Shown: in pieces, positions 61,208-64,000 of the stretch
Position numbering within the stretch: position 1 is the stretch's first letter
Layout: the number at the start of each line of letters is the position of its first letter
NCBI GenBank assembly: GCA_963736715.1
Contig: CAVTQA010000010.1
Span: 372,001-436,000 of the forward strand
Source: AP-15 sp963736715
GTDB taxonomy: Bacteria > Pseudomonadota > Alphaproteobacteria > ATCC43930 > CGMCC-115725
DNA: 64,000 bases
Direction: 5' to 3'
Made by a program: the position numbers and the translations under genes
The notes under the pieces: generated by a model
Databases searched by the model: none
Told to the model about the DNA's origin: nothing
The model's input: only the letters and a program-made list of their open reading frames with translations

Positions 61208-62355
61208 ATGGCACGGGTCGCGGTAGCCCTGACCTGCACCGCCGAGATCTGCACCGCCGAGCAGAGAGGTGAACTGCTGGCCCTGGCTCGAAGTCGGACG
61301 GAGGAGGCTCGCTTGGCTGGAACGGGCCAAGATTGTTTTGGCTTGCCTGCAGGGCAAACGGAACGACGCGGTTTGGCGTGCGGCCGAATACGGTGGGTCT
61401 GTGGCGCAAGCGGTTTGCGGCAGCTGGGCTGGCCGGGCTGCGGGATCGGGCGCGGCCGGGCAAGACCGCCAAATTTGGCGCGGATTTGCGCCTATGGGTT
61501 CTGCGCCAATTGGAATTGCCGCCGCCCAAGGGGTTGGCCAGTTGGGATGGGGCTTCACTGGCCGCAGCGTTGGGCGCCTCGGACAATGCGGTCTGGCGCC
61601 TGCTGCGCAGGGAAGGCGTCCAATTGCGCCGGCGGCGCTCCTGGTGCGTCAGCGCCGACCCACAATTTGCCGCCAAGCCTGCCCCTGGCCCGAACAGGGG
61701 GCCGCCGATATTATCGGCCTCTACCTGAACCCGCCGGAAAAACGCGCTGGTCTTGAGCGTCGACGAGAAGCCGACGATCCAGGCGCTGGAGCGCGCGAGC
61801 GGATATGTCCTGACCAGCAGCGGCAAGATTGTTCACGGCTTGAAAAGCACCTACAAACGGCACGGCACGGTCAACCTTTTCGCCGCGCTCGAAGTGGCCA
61901 CCGGCGTTATTCGGGGAAAGACCACGCAGACCAAGAAACGCGTCGATTTCCAGGCCTTCATGACCGACCGGATCGCCGAGCAACCGCCCGATCGGGAAAT
62001 CCATGTCATCCTCGACCACCTCTCCACCCACCAAAAGAACGACGCCTGGTTGGCGGCACACCCGAACGTTACTTTCCACTTCACCCCAACCTCGGCAAGC
62101 TGGCTCAACCAGGTGGAAATCTGGTTCGGCATCTTCAGCCGAAAGGCCCTGGCCGCAGCCAGCTTTGCCAGCGCCGCGCAACTGGTCCAGGCAACCCGCG
62201 ACTTCACCGAAGCCTACAACCGGACCGAAGCCTACAACCGGACCGAAGCCTACAACCGGAACGCCGCGCCCCTCGTCTGGCGCAAGCGCGAGGCCAAGGG
62301 TGCCAAATTGCGTAATACTATCGTCAACTCACGCAAATTAGACACTAGTGCTTAG
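61208..62355 (+). pseudogene. IS630-family transposase, multiply frameshifted
   Basis: Pieces in several frames rebuild one protein: MARVAVALTCTAE, ERAKIVLACLQGKRND, FGVRPNTVGLWRKRFAAAGL then GLRDRARPGKTAKFG, LGASDNAVWRLLRREGVQLR, then VLSVDEKPTIQALERASGYV (first Asp), REIHVILDHLSTHQKNDAWL (second Asp) and SWLNQVEIWFGIFSRKAL (Glu). An 18-base unit (TEAYNR) is repeated three times at about 62207-62260, where related proteins have it once. A palindrome-like insert lies at 61676-61703. Confidence 0.85.
61676..61703 (+). repeat. Micro-palindrome P8 in IS630 transposase
   Basis: Begins AGCCTGCCCCTGGCCCGAAC and continues AGGGGGCC. Shares the AGCCTGCCCC head; stem GCCCCTGGCCC / AGGGGGCC is imperfect. 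It interrupts the frame before ADIIGLYLNPPEK. Confidence 0.6.
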
Positions 62356-62424
62356 AGTCATTCAGAGGATTCACAAACGCATTGGGATATGCGATACTGG
62401 GTGATGGCTTGGGGGGATGGACCC

Positions 62425-62955
62425 ATGGGACAACAAGTATGCGTGGTTTTGAGCGCTGCGGAGCGCGAGCAGTTGGCGGCGATCGTGGCCGACCGCAACC
62501 GGCCGCGCAAACATGTGGAGCGGGCGCGCATCGTGCTTGCCTCGGCTGATCGGCACTCGGCGCAGCAGGTGGCGCAAGGCATCGGCGTCAGCCGGCCGAC
62601 GGTTTGGCGGTGGCAACTGCGCTTTGCCGAGAGCGGGGTCGAGGGTCTGCTGCGCGACAAGACCCGCAAGCCCGGCAAGGCGCCGCTCGCGGCGGAAACC
62701 ACGGCGCAGGTGGTGGCATTGACGTGCACCGCCCCGCCGCACCAGGCGACCCACTGGACCGGGCGAGCGATGGCCAAAGCCAACGGCATCTCGCTGGGTT
62801 CGGTGCAGCGCATCTGGCGGGCGCACAAACTTCAGCCGCACCGGCTGCGCACGTTCAAGCGCTCGCGCGATCCCGGCTTTGCTGCCAAGCTCACCGACAT
62901 CGTCGGGCTTGGCGCCTGCCCTCGGGCCGACCGCTGCCCTGTACCATCCGTTTGA
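62425..62955 (+). pseudogene. IS630-family transposase, N-terminal half only
   Basis: From ATG 62425: VCVVLSAAEREQLAAIVADR then NRPRKHVERARIVLASADRHSAQQVAQGIGVSRPTVWRWQLRFAESGVEGLLRDKTRKPG and RTFKRSRDPGFAAKLTDIVGL. The homology ends near 62910, before any catalytic DDE residue; the next bases (GCGCCTGCCCTCGGG) look like a diverged palindrome. A second, different IS630 remnant next to the first. Confidence 0.85.
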
Positions 62956-63059
62956 TTCAGTGCGCTAGTGATGACCGCAAATTATCAATTTTCGCCGGGA
63001 TTGGGTTACACCCCCTTTCTCGGGAGCGACGATAGTACAAAAGACGGGAGTCGGGGCCT

Positions 63060-64000
63060 ATGAAGGATTTCGCAGGGAAGATCGCGGTCGTTACCGGCGG
63101 CGGCTCGGGAATGGGGCGAGAGCTCGTTCGCCAGCTGGCCGCGGAGGCCTGCAATGTCGCAATGTGTGATGTCTCCGAAGAGGGGATGGCGGAAACCCAG
63201 CGGCGGTGCGAGGCGGCGGGGCTACCGCAAGGGCTGCGCGTCACGGCGCATCTCGCCGACGTGTCCGACGAGGCGCAGGTCGAGCGATTTCGCGACGAGG
63301 TCGCGCAGCGTCACGGCACCGATAAGATCCATCTCCTCTTCAATAACGCCGGCATTGGCGGCGGCGGCAGCATGTTCGCGCATAGCCGCGAGGAGTGGGA
63401 GAAGACGTTCAATGTGTGCTGGGGCGGGGTCTACCACTGCACTCGCGCATTCCTGCCGATGCTGGTGAGGGCGGAGGAAGGCCACATCGTCAATACGAGC
63501 AGCGTTAACGGCTTCTGGGCCTCGGTCGGGCCGCGCATTCCGCACAGCGCCTATTCGGCGGCAAAGTTCGCAGTGAAAGGCTTCACCGAGGCGCTGATCA
63601 CTGATCTGCGGATCAACGCGCCGCACATCAAATGCTCGGTCGTCATGCCCGGCCATATCGGCACGTCGATCCCGCTCAACTCGCGCAAGATTCAAAGCGG
63701 CAACTTGTCTGACGAGATCGATGCGAGGCAGATCGCGCAAGCGCGGGCGCGCATCGCCTCGATGGGCCGAGATGTTTCCAGCCTTTCGGATGACGAGATT
63801 CGGAAGTCGGTAGCCGAGCGCGAGCGCCGCTTTCGCGAGGACGCGCCGACGAGCGCGGCCGAGGCGGCGACAATCATCCTCGACGGGGTCAAGGCCGACA
63901 AATGGCGCATCCTGGTCGGCGAGGACGCGCACCAAATCGATGAATTGGTCCGGCAGTCCCCGGAGCGCGCCTACGAGCTCGACTTCTTCGAGAGCTTTGC
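63060..64000 (+). CDS. Short-chain dehydrogenase/reductase (SDR), 3'-truncated by window edge
   Basis: From ATG 63060, 313 residues with no stop before the end. Classical SDR: cofactor motif VVTGGGSGMGRELV, LLFNNAGIGGGG, catalytic Ser in HIVNTSSVNGF, and SAYSAAKFAVKGFTEAL with the Tyr-x3-Lys. The C-terminal extension after residue 230 (DEIDARQIAQARARI ... ADKWRILVGEDAHQID) matches the longer SDR subgroup seen in alphaproteobacteria and mycobacteria. The substrate is unknown. Confidence 0.88.
   Translation, partial: MKDFAGKIAVVTGGGSGMGRELVRQLAAEACNVAMCDVSEEGMAETQRRCEAAGLPQGLRVTAHLADVSDEAQVERFRDEVAQRHGTDKIHLLFNNAGIGGGGSMFAHSREEWEKTFNVCWGGVYHCTRAFLPMLVRAEEGHIVNTSSVNGFWASVGPRIPHSAYSAAKFAVKGFTEALITDLRINAPHIKCSVVMPGHIGTSIPLNSRKIQSGNLSDEIDARQIAQARARIASMGRDVSSLSDDEIRKSVAERERRFREDAPTSAAEAATIILDGVKADKWRILVGEDAHQIDELVRQSPERAYELDFFESF

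Noticed and set aside
58981..61703. CRISPR array interpretation of the repeated AGCCTGCCCC palindromes
   Set aside because: Copies are irregularly spaced, lie in both orientations inside transposase genes, have no spacer-length regularity, and no cas genes are present.
1..64000. tRNA or rRNA genes
   Set aside because: No cloverleaf-like or rRNA-like sequence was noticed on either strand while reading; a covariance search would be decisive.

Overview
The window is GC-rich, densely coded DNA from an alphaproteobacterium. The best markers are zapA followed by a 6S RNA and a TIGR00282/YmdB-type phosphoesterase, a homospermidine synthase, a class 2 dihydroorotate dehydrogenase, and short palindromic intergenic repeats of the kind common in Rhizobiales and Rhodospirillales. 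Genus cannot be decided from the sequence. The left 28 kb is ordinary chromosome. It holds a SAM/adenylate cyclase/AAA regulator (cut by the window edge), pyrD, a HAD-IIA hydrolase, an EEP nuclease, panE, an S41 protease homologue, homospermidine synthase, a TSUP transporter, an amidase, a TrpF-like protein, a peroxiredoxin, an MDR dehydrogenase, a second PanE-like enzyme, an FkbM methyltransferase, two tandem NHL-repeat proteins, zapA/6S/ymdB, an MFS exporter, an SDR, a third (frameshifted) PanE-like gene and a GNAT enzyme.

From 28305 to about 41132 lies a tandem duplication with a 5.9-kb period. The unit is DUF202, pfkA, cupin, transketolase, gap, a hypothetical gene, DUF2721 and a GH1 beta-glucosidase. 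The first 4.6 kb of the two copies is almost identical. The last part has diverged and decayed in a complementary way. Both copies carry the same large internal deletion in transketolase.

From 41.2 to 47.1 kb are AlkA, DUF1499, small hypotheticals, an MFS carrier and a cytochrome P450. A decayed Rieske oxygenase alpha gene (47.15-47.91 kb) and an intact one with its beta subunit (51.98-54.01 kb) flank a visibly AT-richer island. That island holds a restriction endonuclease candidate, a frameshifted C5-methyltransferase, a frameshifted Vsr endonuclease and a MntA/HepT toxin-antitoxin pair.

From 54.0 to 62.96 kb is a nested mobile-element scrapyard: an IS5-like element with TTAG target duplication placed at a stop codon; a group II intron whose reverse transcriptase was split by a 2.2-kb element with 25-bp terminal inverted repeats carrying a large serine recombinase; then IS256, IS481 and IS630 transposase remnants. 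These transposase genes have been invaded repeatedly by 22-25 bp palindromes sharing the motif AGCCTGCCCC. The window ends inside an SDR gene.

The main surprises are the inverted-repeat-bounded serine recombinase element, the micro-palindrome insertions in transposase genes, the complementary decay of the duplicated carbon-metabolism block, and an S41 protease that has lost both catalytic residues. Many genes carry single-base frameshifts; these could be real decay or consensus errors in the assembly.
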